Counted from the first letter of the stretch, positions 45,146 to 54,868 are shown. The stretch: 64,000 nt of DNA from JACPUW01 sp049115495 (GCA_049115495.1 JAGDZV010000011.1:496001-560000), one strand, 5' to 3'. Notes: a model not told the origin generated them from the letters alone. Numbers and translations: made by a program.

Positions 45146-45838
45146 TTAAGCAAAAGAAACATTTTGTCTGTTGTAATTCTTTATGCTGCTGTAACCCAAG
45201 AAAATAAGGATCAAACCTATAAATTCGGTGATATAGAGTACTTCTACATAGCCCATTCGGGTAAAAGTACCGCCTATGCCAGGTAAAAGAGCACCAATGG
45301 CAATTAGAATATTGCTTTTAAACTTTACTTTTTCGTTGGCTTTTTTGAAGTAATAAAAAGCAGAATATATGGCTCCGCCTACTAAAAAGATAAAGGAGTA
45401 AATATTGATAAAAGGTGAGAAAAGCCTTACCCAAGTCCATTCAAACACTTTACCCGTAAGTTTTCCGTCAAAATGATTGGGTAGAGCAACGGGTGTAAGA
45501 ATTACAAAAACTGAAGCAACAGCCACAATGGTTACTACAATTACTGCCGCTACATTGGCAAACTTCTTATTCATTAATAAGTAAACTGAACCTTGCGCTA
45601 ATGGGAAACCGCCCAAAAGAGCCCCTACTATATACCAATACTTTAAATTGATGGTGTTGAATCCAAATAAGGCATTTATACTTTCAGCTAAAGTTCCGGC
45701 ACCAAAAGTCAACACACCAATAGTCCACCATAGTACATATTTAGATGGCTTTGCTTGGTAATGATTTATTATGTTGTAGGCAAAGTAGATGCTAAATAGG
45801 GTAGTGGCAATGGGAATATGTTCTATAAACTCTTGCAT
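45146..45838 (-). CDS. seven-helix membrane protein, unknown
   Basis: 230 residues from ATG 45838 (MQEFIEHIPIATTLFSIYFAY); a GTG eight codons upstream is less likely. About seven hydrophobic segments alternate with short loops; recognisable blocks are YVLWWTIGVLTFGAGTLAESINALFG and GALLGGFPLAQGSVYLL. I recall similar proteins in Bacteroidota and other bacteria without a known role. It is convergent with the T9SS type B gene, with 8 bp between stops. Confidence 0.8.
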   Translation of the reverse strand: MQEFIEHIPIATTLFSIYFAYNIINHYQAKPSKYVLWWTIGVLTFGAGTLAESINALFGFNTINLKYWYIVGALLGGFPLAQGSVYLLMNKKFANVAAVIVVTIVAVASVFVILTPVALPNHFDGKLTGKVFEWTWVRLFSPFINIYSFIFLVGGAIYSAFYYFKKANEKVKFKSNILIAIGALLPGIGGTFTRMGYVEVLYITEFIGLILIFLGYSSIKNYNRQNVSFA

Positions 45839-45900
45839 GCAGTACAAAAGAGTGAACTTCACGCTTTAAGTATCATGACAAAAATCAACACCGATTTTAA

Positions 45901-46428
45901 TTATTCCTTCTCGAACAACAAAGATAACTGCTTAAACCAAGCCCCACTTTTTTGACCAGAAATTGTAATGTTACCTGCGGTTTTATAATTGCTACATTCA
46001 AAACACAATTCTAAAAAAGCTTCTAACTCATGGTCAGCGTTATACCAAGCTATTGCGTGTCTTGGTTCGTAACATTCTGTTGCTGTTAAAGATGTACTGG
46101 TATCCTTAAGTAATTTTTGAATCCTTTTGATTTGAAAAGTATCAGTCAATTCATTTTTAAACTTGAACCTGTTAGTGTCAACTCCATTGTTTTTAATAAT
46201 TGAAGCGTGCTGATACATACTATGATTACTTAATTCTGTTGAATCTTGGCCTACAAATAATGGTTCTAAGTCAATTAGGAAAATTTTATTACTCCTTTCA
46301 AAGAGATGATTAACCTTGTTTTCAGAAGCAGGAGCCTGTTCTATATGTTGCTCTTTTGATTTAGAGTTTTGACAAGCGCTGAAGGCCAGAACTGAAATAA
46401 AAAGTATCGCTAGTTTTCTTTGATTCAT
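45901..46428 (-). CDS. hypothetical lipoprotein
   Basis: 175 residues from ATG 46428, chosen because a lipoprotein signal follows (MNQRKLAILFISVLAFSAC, Cys19); the longer frame adds a non-signal N-terminus. The mature part is small, with CYEPRHAIAWY and LELCFECSNYK near the C-terminus, the latter a possible metal or redox Cys pair. Not recognised. It lies 62 bp upstream of the seven-helix gene on the same strand. Confidence 0.7.
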   Translation of the reverse strand: MNQRKLAILFISVLAFSACQNSKSKEQHIEQAPASENKVNHLFERSNKIFLIDLEPLFVGQDSTELSNHSMYQHASIIKNNGVDTNRFKFKNELTDTFQIKRIQKLLKDTSTSLTATECYEPRHAIAWYNADHELEAFLELCFECSNYKTAGNITISGQKSGAWFKQLSLLFEKE

Positions 46429-46702
46429 TGGGATATGTTTAGGCTTGATGTGAAGCAATTTATGTTCTTTAAGTATGTTTTTTATCGTGATTGAATGTGC
46501 AAAACTCAAAAAATAAAAATCGGTATTCAATAACTCAATGACTAATGCGCATGAACCATACTTTTATGAAAGATTTGGAGAAATTATTCTAACTCATTTG
46601 CGGTTTAAATTGGTCATTTTGTAAGTCACAAGCTTCGCCGTTCTCTTTTTGCTAAAGTGCCATTTTCAGAATCTAAAATCCAAAATCGCAAATCGATATT
46701 CA

Positions 46703-47221
46703 TCATTCTTCTGGTACGAATTGTTCATATTCGTCAATACAACTTTTAAAAAGCTCATGTATTTTATCCATTTGATCATATCCCAACTTTTGGCCAAATT
46801 GAGTTAATAGATAAATACCACCAATGGTTAAAATTCCGCCAGGAACAAACCAAAGAGCCCAAGGATAAGCACCAATTTGCCATTGGCTTAAGCCCCAAAA
46901 AAGCATAGCCAAGGTGGCCGCTCCAAATGCTGCGTAAAAGAAAATAAACATAGTCCAAATGCCAGGTTTAGGTCCGTAAAGTCCTCTAATTAGGGTTCCT
47001 TTTGGATGCTCTTCAACCACTACACCCAATTGTGGACTCCAAAAATGCTCTTCACTTTTTGGTACTCTTATGCTTACATGGTGTGTTGCTACAGATCCCG
47101 TTAGTGTACCGCTTGCTTTAATTCCCAAGTCAAATTGTTCTAAAACATCATTTTGATTGGCTTTCAAATATCTTCTAAACCGTGGCCTTGCCCTTAAACT
47201 TTGAATTTCTGTGCTACTCAT
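46703..47221 (-). CDS. two-helix membrane protein, conserved unknown
   Basis: 172 residues. A soluble N-terminal part (about 1-85, FDLGIKASGTLTGSVATHHVSIRVP and WSPQLGVVVEE) is followed by two membrane helices (about 88-110 and 120-140) and a short acidic tail. Its stop codon is TGA, which shows that UGA is a normal stop in this genome. Diverges from the TonB receptor at 47280. Function unknown. Confidence 0.78.
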   Translation of the reverse strand: MSSTEIQSLRARPRFRRYLKANQNDVLEQFDLGIKASGTLTGSVATHHVSIRVPKSEEHFWSPQLGVVVEEHPKGTLIRGLYGPKPGIWTMFIFFYAAFGAATLAMLFWGLSQWQIGAYPWALWFVPGGILTIGGIYLLTQFGQKLGYDQMDKIHELFKSCIDEYEQFVPEE

Positions 47222-47264
47222 GTCAACTTAATACCTTTTGTTCTGTTTAGCCTAAGCTGCTAAA

Positions 47265-47272
47265 TACTTTTG
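47265..47272 (+). promoter_or_regulatory. -7 promoter element, nearly leaderless
   Basis: TACTTTTG matches TAnnTTTG; the ATG of the TonB receptor begins 8 bp downstream, so the leader would be only a few bases or none. Confidence 0.45.
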
Positions 47273-47279
47273 TAAATCT

Positions 47280-49655
47280 ATGAGAAAATTTAAAAAGTTC
47301 TTACTGTTAAGCCTATCCATGTTGGCATTCTTTGGTTTGAAAGCACAAAGTTTAACATCAAGCATTAAGGGTACAATTACAGATAAAAATTCGGAGCAGC
47401 CCCTTATTGGTGCATCGGTAATAGTTGCAGAAACAGTCCCTTTAATTGGAGGAACAACGAACGCTTTTGGTGAATTTATACTTAAAGATGTACCCGTTGG
47501 CAGGCACACTATTGTGGTGAAATTTATGGGCTACGAAGATGTTTTACTCAACAATATTGAAGTAAACAGCGGAAAGCAGCTGGTGCTAAATATTGCCATG
47601 GAAGAAACCATTGTGCGAACAAATGAAATTACCATTATAGGTAAAAAAGACGAAGGGAATCCAAATAATGAATTAGCTACGGTGAGCGCGAGGCAGCTTT
47701 CAATTGAGAACTCAAAACGCTATGCCGGTAGTTTAAATGATGTAAGCCGAATGGCACAAAACTTTGCGGGTGTACAAGGAGCCAATGATACTCGAAACGA
47801 TTTAGTAATTCGAGGAAACTCATCGCTTGGTGTACTTTACAGGCTTGAAGGAATGGATATTCCTAATCCGAACCATTTTGCCTTGTTGGGTAGCTCAGGC
47901 GGGCCTATTTCTATTCTTAACAACAATGTTTTAGATAACTCAGACTTTTTCAGCGGTGCCTTTCCTGCCGAATACGGAAATGCCTATGCAGGAGTTTTTG
48001 ATTTGAGATTGAGAGATGGCTCCAATACACAACACGAGTTTTTGGGTCAAATAGGTTTTAATGGAATAGAAGCCATGGCCGAAGGGCCGCTTAAAAAGGG
48101 TGGTAGGGCTTCCTATTTGGTGAATTACCGTTATTCAACACTCGAAGCATTTAAGTTTATGGGCATTTCATTTGGTACATTGGCAGTGCCCGAGTATCAA
48201 GATGTTAACTTCAAACTCAATTTTCCAACTGCCAAAGGCGAAACTAGTATCTATGGTTTAGGTGGCATTAGCACCATTTCGTTTTTAAATGAAGAGACCG
48301 ATGGTGAAGACATTTTTGTACCTGGCAGACGAGACCTGTATTACGGAACAAGAATGGGGTCTATTGGAATATCGCACAAGCAGCTAATTGGTAAGAAGAG
48401 CTTTGTACGTTTTATTTTAAGTTCTCAATATTCGGCCAACAATATCCAAAACGATACGCTTGATCTAGAGAACAACCCCTTTACAACTTATGAAAATAAA
48501 AGCGGACAAGGTAAAAACTCAGTGGCAGCCATTTTTCAGCATAAATTCAATAGTAGACATTTTATTAGAGCAGGTGGTTATTTTGACCGTTTGCTTTTTA
48601 ACCTTGACGAGCGCTACTGGAGTAATGTTTTGGGTGATTATTTCCAACAAACTGATTACCGTGGTGCTACCTACTTATTACAGCCCTTTGCACATTGGCA
48701 ATTCAAAGTATCGCAGCGACTGGTTATTAATACAGGCGTGCATATTCAGCAATTTTTGTTTAATAATGCCACTTCTGTAGAGCCAAGAATAGGCATTAAG
48801 TGGCAAGCTACCGAGCGAAGTGGATTTAGTTTAGCTTATGGAAGGCATTCTCAAGTGCCGCCCATCAGTTTTTATTTTACTGAAGTGGAAGGTAGAGAAG
48901 ATGAAGGTTTTTTGAACAATGAGCTCGGATTCATCAAAAGCGACCATTATGTAATGGGCTACGATTTCAGTATTAATTCGGTAGCAAGAATAAAGCTTGA
49001 AGCCTATTACCAACATTTGTTTGATATTCCTGTTGATGCAAATCCATCGAGCTACTCGGTGCTTAACCAAGGGGCTAATTTCTACTTTTTCTTCCCTGAT
49101 GAGTTGGTAAATGAAGGAACAGGAGAAAACTATGGACTAGAACTCACTTTAGAAAGATTCTTAGACAAAGGCTTTTACTACTTGCTCACAGCTTCACTTT
49201 TTGAAAGCAAATACACCGCAAGGGATGGTAGTACCTATAATACCGCATTTAATGGCAATTACAATCTCACCGCTTTGGTTGGTTATGAAAGCGAACTTTT
49301 TACTAAAAAGGAGCAAAGTGGCAAATGGACATTCACATCAAATGCAAGGTTTACGCTAAACGGCGGTCAACGATACACACCTTTTGATTTGGAATTGTCA
49401 AACCTGCTAGGCGTAGGCGTTCTTGACGAAACCCAAACTTTTCAAGCGCAATTTGATGATTATATGCGTTTTGATATTAGGCTAGGTTTAAAAAGAAACG
49501 GCCAAAAAGTAACCCACGAACTTGCGGTAGAATTGCAAAATGTAACTGCAAGAAATAACGTTTTTACCATTCAATACAACGCTGAAAAGGGAGAAGTTGA
49601 AGAGCTATACCAATTAGGCTTTTTACCCGTGGCACAGTATCGGGTTTATTTTTAG
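47280..49655 (+). CDS. TonB-dependent receptor with CarboxypepD_reg-like domain
   Basis: 791 residues. A signal peptide (about 1-22, ending FFGLKAQ), a carboxypeptidase-regulatory-like domain (about 25-110, SSIKGTITDKNSEQPLIGASVIV), a plug domain (about 135-245, VRGNSSLGVLYRLEGMDIPNPNHF, PAEYGNAYAGVFDLRLRDG) and a beta-barrel ending QYRVYF. Unlike the receptor at 34639 it has no lipoprotein or imelysin partner, and the substrate cannot be told. It is convergent with another TonB receptor gene, with an 83-bp palindromic repeat between them. Confidence 0.9.
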   Translation: MRKFKKFLLLSLSMLAFFGLKAQSLTSSIKGTITDKNSEQPLIGASVIVAETVPLIGGTTNAFGEFILKDVPVGRHTIVVKFMGYEDVLLNNIEVNSGKQLVLNIAMEETIVRTNEITIIGKKDEGNPNNELATVSARQLSIENSKRYAGSLNDVSRMAQNFAGVQGANDTRNDLVIRGNSSLGVLYRLEGMDIPNPNHFALLGSSGGPISILNNNVLDNSDFFSGAFPAEYGNAYAGVFDLRLRDGSNTQHEFLGQIGFNGIEAMAEGPLKKGGRASYLVNYRYSTLEAFKFMGISFGTLAVPEYQDVNFKLNFPTAKGETSIYGLGGISTISFLNEETDGEDIFVPGRRDLYYGTRMGSIGISHKQLIGKKSFVRFILSSQYSANNIQNDTLDLENNPFTTYENKSGQGKNSVAAIFQHKFNSRHFIRAGGYFDRLLFNLDERYWSNVLGDYFQQTDYRGATYLLQPFAHWQFKVSQRLVINTGVHIQQFLFNNATSVEPRIGIKWQATERSGFSLAYGRHSQVPPISFYFTEVEGREDEGFLNNELGFIKSDHYVMGYDFSINSVARIKLEAYYQHLFDIPVDANPSSYSVLNQGANFYFFFPDELVNEGTGENYGLELTLERFLDKGFYYLLTASLFESKYTARDGSTYNTAFNGNYNLTALVGYESELFTKKEQSGKWTFTSNARFTLNGGQRYTPFDLELSNLLGVGVLDETQTFQAQFDDYMRFDIRLGLKRNGQKVTHELAVELQNVTARNNVFTIQYNAEKGEVEELYQLGFLPVAQYRVYF

Positions 49656-49681
49656 AGTGATTATTAGTTGGTCGTAAAATT

Positions 49682-49764
49682 AAACCTGACAGGTTTTTAC
49701 CGGCTAAAAGGTTAGAAATTTGCTGGTTGTTGTGCATTTAATTTAATGCAAACCTGTCAGGTTT
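49682..49764. repeat. 83-bp palindrome-bounded intergenic repeat, copy 1
   Basis: It begins with AAACCTGACAGGTTT and ends with AAACCTGTCAGGTTT. Each end is itself a 15-bp palindrome and the two are reverse complements. Copy 2 (54518-54600) has the same length and about 85% identity by eye. It lies between two convergent TonB receptor genes and could also serve as a terminator. Confidence 0.88.
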
Positions 49765-49771
49765 GGCAAGA

Positions 49772-51988
49772 TTAAAATATCTCAGCCTTATAACTCACAA
49801 AAGGTAGAATGGGGAATAGGTTTAGATAATCAACTCGGCCTTGAACGGGGTTAAATTGAACGTTATATACATTTCTGCGGCTGTAAACATTATAAATGCT
49901 AATCATCCAAGAGCCTTGAAAATGCTTGCGCTTTTTTTGATAATGAATAAGCGAAAGATCCATGCGGTGATACCACGGTAGGCGGTACTCGTTGCGCTCT
50001 GAGTATAAACTAATAATGCCTACGGTATAAAGCGGTAAGGTGATTGGTCGGCCACTTTGCAAAACAAAAACGCCGTTAAGCTCCCAATTCTTAATTCTTT
50101 TGTTGGCCGTAATGTTTAAAATATGCGGCTTGTCGTGATTGGCATTGTAAACTGAACCTTCATCTAAAATGCCGTTGATATTATTTATCGATCTGCTGTA
50201 GGTATAGGCTATCCAACCCGTTAAAGAGCCTTTTTGCTTTTGCAGTAAAAATTCAAATCCGTAAGAGTTGTTACTGCCCACCCGCAGCCATTTTTCATAA
50301 TCGGGCTCAATTAAAGCGCTGCCACCGGCTCTAATATCGCTCACGTTAGAAAATCTTCTGTAATAAATGGAAGTGGTTAAAGAGTAATCTCGCTCATAGC
50401 CCGATTGATTATAGCTCAAACTAAAAGAGTTTGAAATAACAGGTTTTATATTTTGCGAGCTTACAAACCATGCATCGGTAGGCATAGGAGTTACGTTGGC
50501 CGAGTACAGTTGCATGAATTGGCTTAGGCGGTCGTAGCTCAAGGCTATGGTGCTTTGTGCGAACCTTTTGGCAATTTGCAAACGTGGCTCGGGTTGTATT
50601 GATGTATAATTATTGGTAAAGTAGCTACTTAGCCTAAAGTTGGCAGTGGCTACATAATTATTTTTTAATTCTTTTTGTAAATCAATGTAAGGTGCAAATT
50701 CAACAAAGGTTTGTGTGCCCATGGTAAAAGGCTCATAATTAAAAAACGAAGAATCAGTAATGCTCATTTCCCCGGGGCTTACCAAATGTAAAGTACTTTG
50801 TATGCCCGCTTGTTTTACCAATTGACTTTGGTCAAAAGCCTTGAGATTATAATTAAACCCAAAGTCTTGCAAGCCTGAGGTGTGTACAGCTCCGGTAAAA
50901 TTATTCTCTAGCTCATATTGCGTATAAGTTGCAGTGGTGGTTTTTAGCCATTTATTACTTTTTGTATTGCTTAGTTTAATACTTGCCACATTATTATCCC
51001 AACTTGAAGTTGACCCAAAATTGATGAACTGAACGTTTAAGAATTTATAATGGTCGTGGCTGTGATAAAAAGCCAAGGTTAGTTTTTTATGCTCGTTGAG
51101 CTTAGAGCTTATCTTAAAACTATAATCACTAAAACCGGTATTAAATTGGGGTTCTTCAAAACTGAAAGCCCGCACCATACGGTCAATGTAGGTGGTGCGC
51201 CCCACAAATTGAAAACTAGTAGGTCTCTTACCTTTGCTTATAGGGCCATGTAGATCTAAGTAAGAACTGATTAGCCCAATACTTAGTGCGCCTTGAAATT
51301 TGTTATAATTACCTTCTTTAAGCTGAACATCTAAAAAAGCTGATGAACGGCTACCCAAATGGCCGGGAAAAGCTTCTTTGTACAAACTTGAGGTACTAAC
51401 CGAAGCTGGATGCAAAACAGAAAAGAAACCAACTGAGTGGGCAGGGTTGTAAACCGCAGCACCATCAATGGTTATGAGAGAATGCTGTGCCTTACCACCA
51501 CGCACATAAAGACCCACATTGTTTTCCATTACGCTGCTAACGCCGGGCATTAGCTGTATTGACTTTAGAAGGTCAGGCTCGGCAAAAACGGTAGGTAGCT
51601 TAGAAATATACTGCGCGTCTAATTGAATAACCCCAATTTCGCTGCGCAGGGGTATCTTTTTATTTTCTATAATTTCAACTTCGCGCAGGTTATAGGCTAA
51701 GGGTTTTAGGTAAACGGTATTCAAAGTGTCAAGTGCATCTGCTTTAAAAGTAACTGGTTCGTAGCCCAAGGCAAAAAATCCAAAGGTTTCGGCATCTTTT
51801 GGTAGTTCCAAATTTATAATGCCTTGGGAGTTGCTAAATTGTTGGGTACTTAGGCCGTTGATGATAAGTTCAGAATTACTTATCGGGGTGTGTGTTTGTT
51901 TATTTTTAAAAATAATACATTGGGCACTTGTAGGCTTAGCGTTAATTAGAAACGCACTAAGAAGTAATATTTGAAGAATATATTTCAA
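49772..51988 (-). CDS. TonB-dependent receptor-like outer-membrane protein
   Basis: 738 residues. A signal peptide (MKYILQILLLSAFLINAKP), a shortened CarboxypepD_reg-like domain (about 25-95), a plug domain (about 110-225, PGVSSVMENNVGLYVRGGKA, LITIDGAAVYNPAHSVGFF) and a barrel ending in FVSYKAEIF. This plug pattern is the one commonly paired with DUF4249 proteins, and such a gene lies 16 bp upstream. The start is TTG; the signal peptide supports it and no ATG lies between it and the upstream stop. Transported substrate unknown. Confidence 0.87.
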   Translation of the reverse strand: MKYILQILLLSAFLINAKPTSAQCIIFKNKQTHTPISNSELIINGLSTQQFSNSQGIINLELPKDAETFGFFALGYEPVTFKADALDTLNTVYLKPLAYNLREVEIIENKKIPLRSEIGVIQLDAQYISKLPTVFAEPDLLKSIQLMPGVSSVMENNVGLYVRGGKAQHSLITIDGAAVYNPAHSVGFFSVLHPASVSTSSLYKEAFPGHLGSRSSAFLDVQLKEGNYNKFQGALSIGLISSYLDLHGPISKGKRPTSFQFVGRTTYIDRMVRAFSFEEPQFNTGFSDYSFKISSKLNEHKKLTLAFYHSHDHYKFLNVQFINFGSTSSWDNNVASIKLSNTKSNKWLKTTTATYTQYELENNFTGAVHTSGLQDFGFNYNLKAFDQSQLVKQAGIQSTLHLVSPGEMSITDSSFFNYEPFTMGTQTFVEFAPYIDLQKELKNNYVATANFRLSSYFTNNYTSIQPEPRLQIAKRFAQSTIALSYDRLSQFMQLYSANVTPMPTDAWFVSSQNIKPVISNSFSLSYNQSGYERDYSLTTSIYYRRFSNVSDIRAGGSALIEPDYEKWLRVGSNNSYGFEFLLQKQKGSLTGWIAYTYSRSINNINGILDEGSVYNANHDKPHILNITANKRIKNWELNGVFVLQSGRPITLPLYTVGIISLYSERNEYRLPWYHRMDLSLIHYQKKRKHFQGSWMISIYNVYSRRNVYNVQFNPVQGRVDYLNLFPILPFVSYKAEIF

Positions 51989-52004
51989 AAACTTGTTGAT
52001 ATAA

Positions 52005-52829
52005 CTAAAATATTATCACGTAAGGACGAATAGATGTAACAATTCCTTCGTTGGAAATAAGACTATTCTCGGGTATCCAAAAAGGATTGGTTGCGTCGTC
52101 TCTTTTTTGTTTTAAGGCATCATTGAAATAAACATTAGTTTTATTTGTGATTGCTAATGAGTTAAATTCTACGAGATAGTTCAAAGCTTCATCAGTTGTC
52201 TTTATTAAATCTTCAGCAGTACTTGAAATGAAATAATTCCGTTTAGAAAGTTCCATTTTGCCAGGTGGGATTTGAATATTCAAGTTATTAATTATCTGCG
52301 AATATGATTTCGGAGAATGAGAAAGAATACGTCCGTGAAAGGTTAAGTATAGCGTGTCAGCACTGTAATTATTGATTCTAGCCTTAATATCAAATACTTT
52401 ACCGTCCTTGTACACCGTGTCGATTTTATTTACAGTCATAGCGATCCTGGGTAATTCCATCCTTAACTTTTTGCCAGAACTTAACTCTACTCCAATAAAA
52501 TCTTCTTCACTTATAAGTAGTGGGAGTTTTAAGTTGTAATCTGGGTTTTTAAGAATGAGTGTCTTTTGGTTAATTTCTAACCAAGCATTTTTGATTAACT
52601 CCAAGGTGTTTGGTTCAAAGAAATAAAACCCAGAAATTGCCCTGGGTATATCTTCAACGCTATCAATAATTGACCCTTCCCAACATTCAATATCAATCTT
52701 TACTAAAGAATCCTTGTCATATTTTAGATAGATATCCGTGAAGATCAGTTTGTCTTTTTCTTCTAAATTTAAATCTACCGGGCCGACGGAACATGCCGTT
52801 AATAATATTAAGAATGATACAATTTTCAT
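52005..52829 (-). CDS. lipoprotein, DUF4249-like
   Basis: 274 residues. A short lipoprotein signal (MKIVSFLILLTAC, Cys13), then beta-rich sequence. The assignment to DUF4249 is tentative: it rests on position directly before a TonB plug protein, length, and the C-terminal pattern NPFWIPENSLISNEGIVTSI, resembling the family's NPF...SNI.NG.G ending. DUF4249 lipoproteins are thought to sit at the cell surface with their TonB partner. Middle gene of a three-gene minus-strand operon. Confidence 0.62.
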   Translation of the reverse strand: MKIVSFLILLTACSVGPVDLNLEEKDKLIFTDIYLKYDKDSLVKIDIECWEGSIIDSVEDIPRAISGFYFFEPNTLELIKNAWLEINQKTLILKNPDYNLKLPLLISEEDFIGVELSSGKKLRMELPRIAMTVNKIDTVYKDGKVFDIKARINNYSADTLYLTFHGRILSHSPKSYSQIINNLNIQIPPGKMELSKRNYFISSTAEDLIKTTDEALNYLVEFNSLAITNKTNVYFNDALKQKRDDATNPFWIPENSLISNEGIVTSIRPYVIIF

Positions 52830-52892
52830 GACTTGTAAGTTATTATCTTCAGGCTAAAGCATACTTTAACCTGAAGAGATAATTTAAACTAT

Positions 52893-54281
52893 TTAGTTTG
52901 AGATAATTTTGACAGTCACGCGGTATTCCCCATTATCAAAAACATGAGTGTTATTATTCGCTAGAAAAGTTGTTCCAGCAACCATCAATCCATATTGCTC
53001 CTGTGGGACTTGAGCTGCATTGTTATTGACATAAAATGCACTTGGGTTAAAGCCACCATATACATGATTATCTCTGCGAAACCAACAGGGAAATGTCACG
53101 CTGGGTATATTTAACTTAGGGTAGCTAGGATGATGTTTACCAGCTAATTTGTAATTCATCTTATATCTAGAACTTGAATTTTGTTCGTAGCAAACAAAGA
53201 ACAAAGTGTCAGTTAATGGGTTAAAATAATTGAAAATTTCTTTGTCGACATTGATCACTGGCGCGGGACAAGTTCCTTGTGGAGTCCCATTGGATTTTAT
53301 TCTACAAGCTTCTCTTTTTTTAATTTTTCCAAGTTTAAAATCGGTATCTTCATCGATATCGCCAAAATAATCTAAAACATTTGTGTCTCGTATTGTTGCA
53401 CCTTTGCAAAACATATCATACTTACCTCTTGTCCAACTTTCAAAGTATGTTGCATTGTCATTGTAGATTTGGATTGACTCAACTATAACTTTATAATTAA
53501 AGGCCACATTAACTCCATTACAGTCACCAGGGCAATAGTTTGGATGGCTTGGGTCATCTTCATTTCGATATTTATCACAAATACTATCTCCACAATAACT
53601 GATTCCTTCAGGAAAACATCTCTCATCTTTAAAATTGTTATCATCTGGGTCATAACCAACAATCCAGATATAGTAGGAATCAACAGGTAATTCTTGACGC
53701 GATACCCTTACAGAGTCAAGTTGCTTTGCAGGGTTAAGAAAAAAGCCTGTATACGGCTTACTTTGGTTAATCTCCCAATTTCTATAAGGAACAATGATTA
53801 ATTGTTTGGTAGTGTCAACTGTGTCAGCTTCTGGTATATAGACATGGTTTGTGTAGTCTAAAGTATTCATCAAAAAACCTGGTAAAAAATCTTTGTTATA
53901 ATTATTTGGGTTGATTTTTATTTGGACTGTATCGTTATGGGTGTTCTGGAAAGGAATTCCAGTTAGAGCTTCAAATTCATCTTCAATAGGTTGAAATTCA
54001 GACTGAAAGTAGTGATTCATTTGGCATAAATCGTGCACTACGTTTACAAAAGTCCGATTCTGGACATAATAAGCAATCCCTTGCGCTACCCATGTAATTT
54101 GCACATCAACATCATTAGTCCAGCTAGTAGCTACATAGCCTGACGTCAATGGTAGTGTAGGTTTATATTTATCTTTTTCAATGTCTTCCGTCACATTTAC
54201 TTCTTCACATGCTACAATTACCGTAGCGGCGATAAGGCATACTCCTAGTATCCAAATCATTGGTTTAATTTTGCTTCGCAT
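52893..54281 (-). CDS. lipoprotein with a CGD-x-C / CPGDC Cys motif, unknown
   Basis: 462 residues. Lipoprotein signal (WILGVCLIAATVIVAC, Cys25). The mature protein has no recognised catalytic domain. Around residues 225-250 it carries CGDSIC...YCPGDC, a short acidic, four-Cys motif of the CGDG-x-C...CP-x-DC type seen in secreted proteins and probably binding Ca2+ or held by disulfides. First gene of the operon with the DUF4249-like protein (63 bp) and the TonB-like receptor. An 8-bp inverted repeat lies in its leader. Confidence 0.75.
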   Translation of the reverse strand: MRSKIKPMIWILGVCLIAATVIVACEEVNVTEDIEKDKYKPTLPLTSGYVATSWTNDVDVQITWVAQGIAYYVQNRTFVNVVHDLCQMNHYFQSEFQPIEDEFEALTGIPFQNTHNDTVQIKINPNNYNKDFLPGFLMNTLDYTNHVYIPEADTVDTTKQLIIVPYRNWEINQSKPYTGFFLNPAKQLDSVRVSRQELPVDSYYIWIVGYDPDDNNFKDERCFPEGISYCGDSICDKYRNEDDPSHPNYCPGDCNGVNVAFNYKVIVESIQIYNDNATYFESWTRGKYDMFCKGATIRDTNVLDYFGDIDEDTDFKLGKIKKREACRIKSNGTPQGTCPAPVINVDKEIFNYFNPLTDTLFFVCYEQNSSSRYKMNYKLAGKHHPSYPKLNIPSVTFPCWFRRDNHVYGGFNPSAFYVNNNAAQVPQEQYGLMVAGTTFLANNNTHVFDNGEYRVTVKIISN

Positions 54282-54517
54282 CTTTTTGATGTTAGAAGGC
54301 TGCCCGTAGGTGTTATCTTTCCACAGAGCGTACCAAAAGGCAGCCTGCTTTAATTTAAAAGTTCCTGATTTTCAATTATTGAATTTTAGTTTTTCCAAGC
54401 TGACCTTCCCGGGTGCCAACTAGTTAATTTCAAACCTAAACTAAATTTTGTTAATTGCCAAACTATTTTTTTCTTTGGTTATTGGTTATCAGTGGGTTGC
54501 GTTCTTTTGCTGCGGTA

Positions 54518-54600
54518 AAACCTGACAGGTTTTTACTGGCTAAAAGGTTAGAAGTTTGCTCGATGTAGTGCTTTAAATTCATTGCAAACCTGTCAGGTTT
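54518..54600. repeat. 83-bp palindrome-bounded intergenic repeat, copy 2
   Basis: Same length, same 15-bp palindromic ends and same orientation as copy 1 at 49682. The first half (TTACnGGCTAAAAGGTTAGAA) is the most conserved; most differences lie in the second half. Confidence 0.88.
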
Positions 54601-54618
54601 GTGCTGCTTGAGTTACTC

Positions 54619-54701
54619 AACTTTTCCAAAGCTATCGCAGCCGAAAACAATGCATTGGTTTAACAAATGCTACTTCTAAGAAAGACAACTTTGGAAAAGT
54701 T
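54619..54701. repeat. perfect 13-bp inverted repeat, 57 bp apart
   Basis: AACTTTTCCAAAG and CTTTGGAAAAGTT. Span 83 bp, the same as the neighbouring repeat element, but the sequence differs. It could be a decayed mobile element or a structured transcript. Confidence 0.6.
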
Positions 54702-54868
54702 ATTAAATTTCAAATCCGACTTAATGCGAACGCGAACCTTTATTTCAGTCGATGTGACCTTAGCCTTTAGGCATTGAACCACCCTAGATCAAATTACCAT
54801 CTTAGCCGGTTAACCGCCAAGTTTAGTTAAAACTAGAAACTAGAAACTCACTGAACTAACATAGTCTT

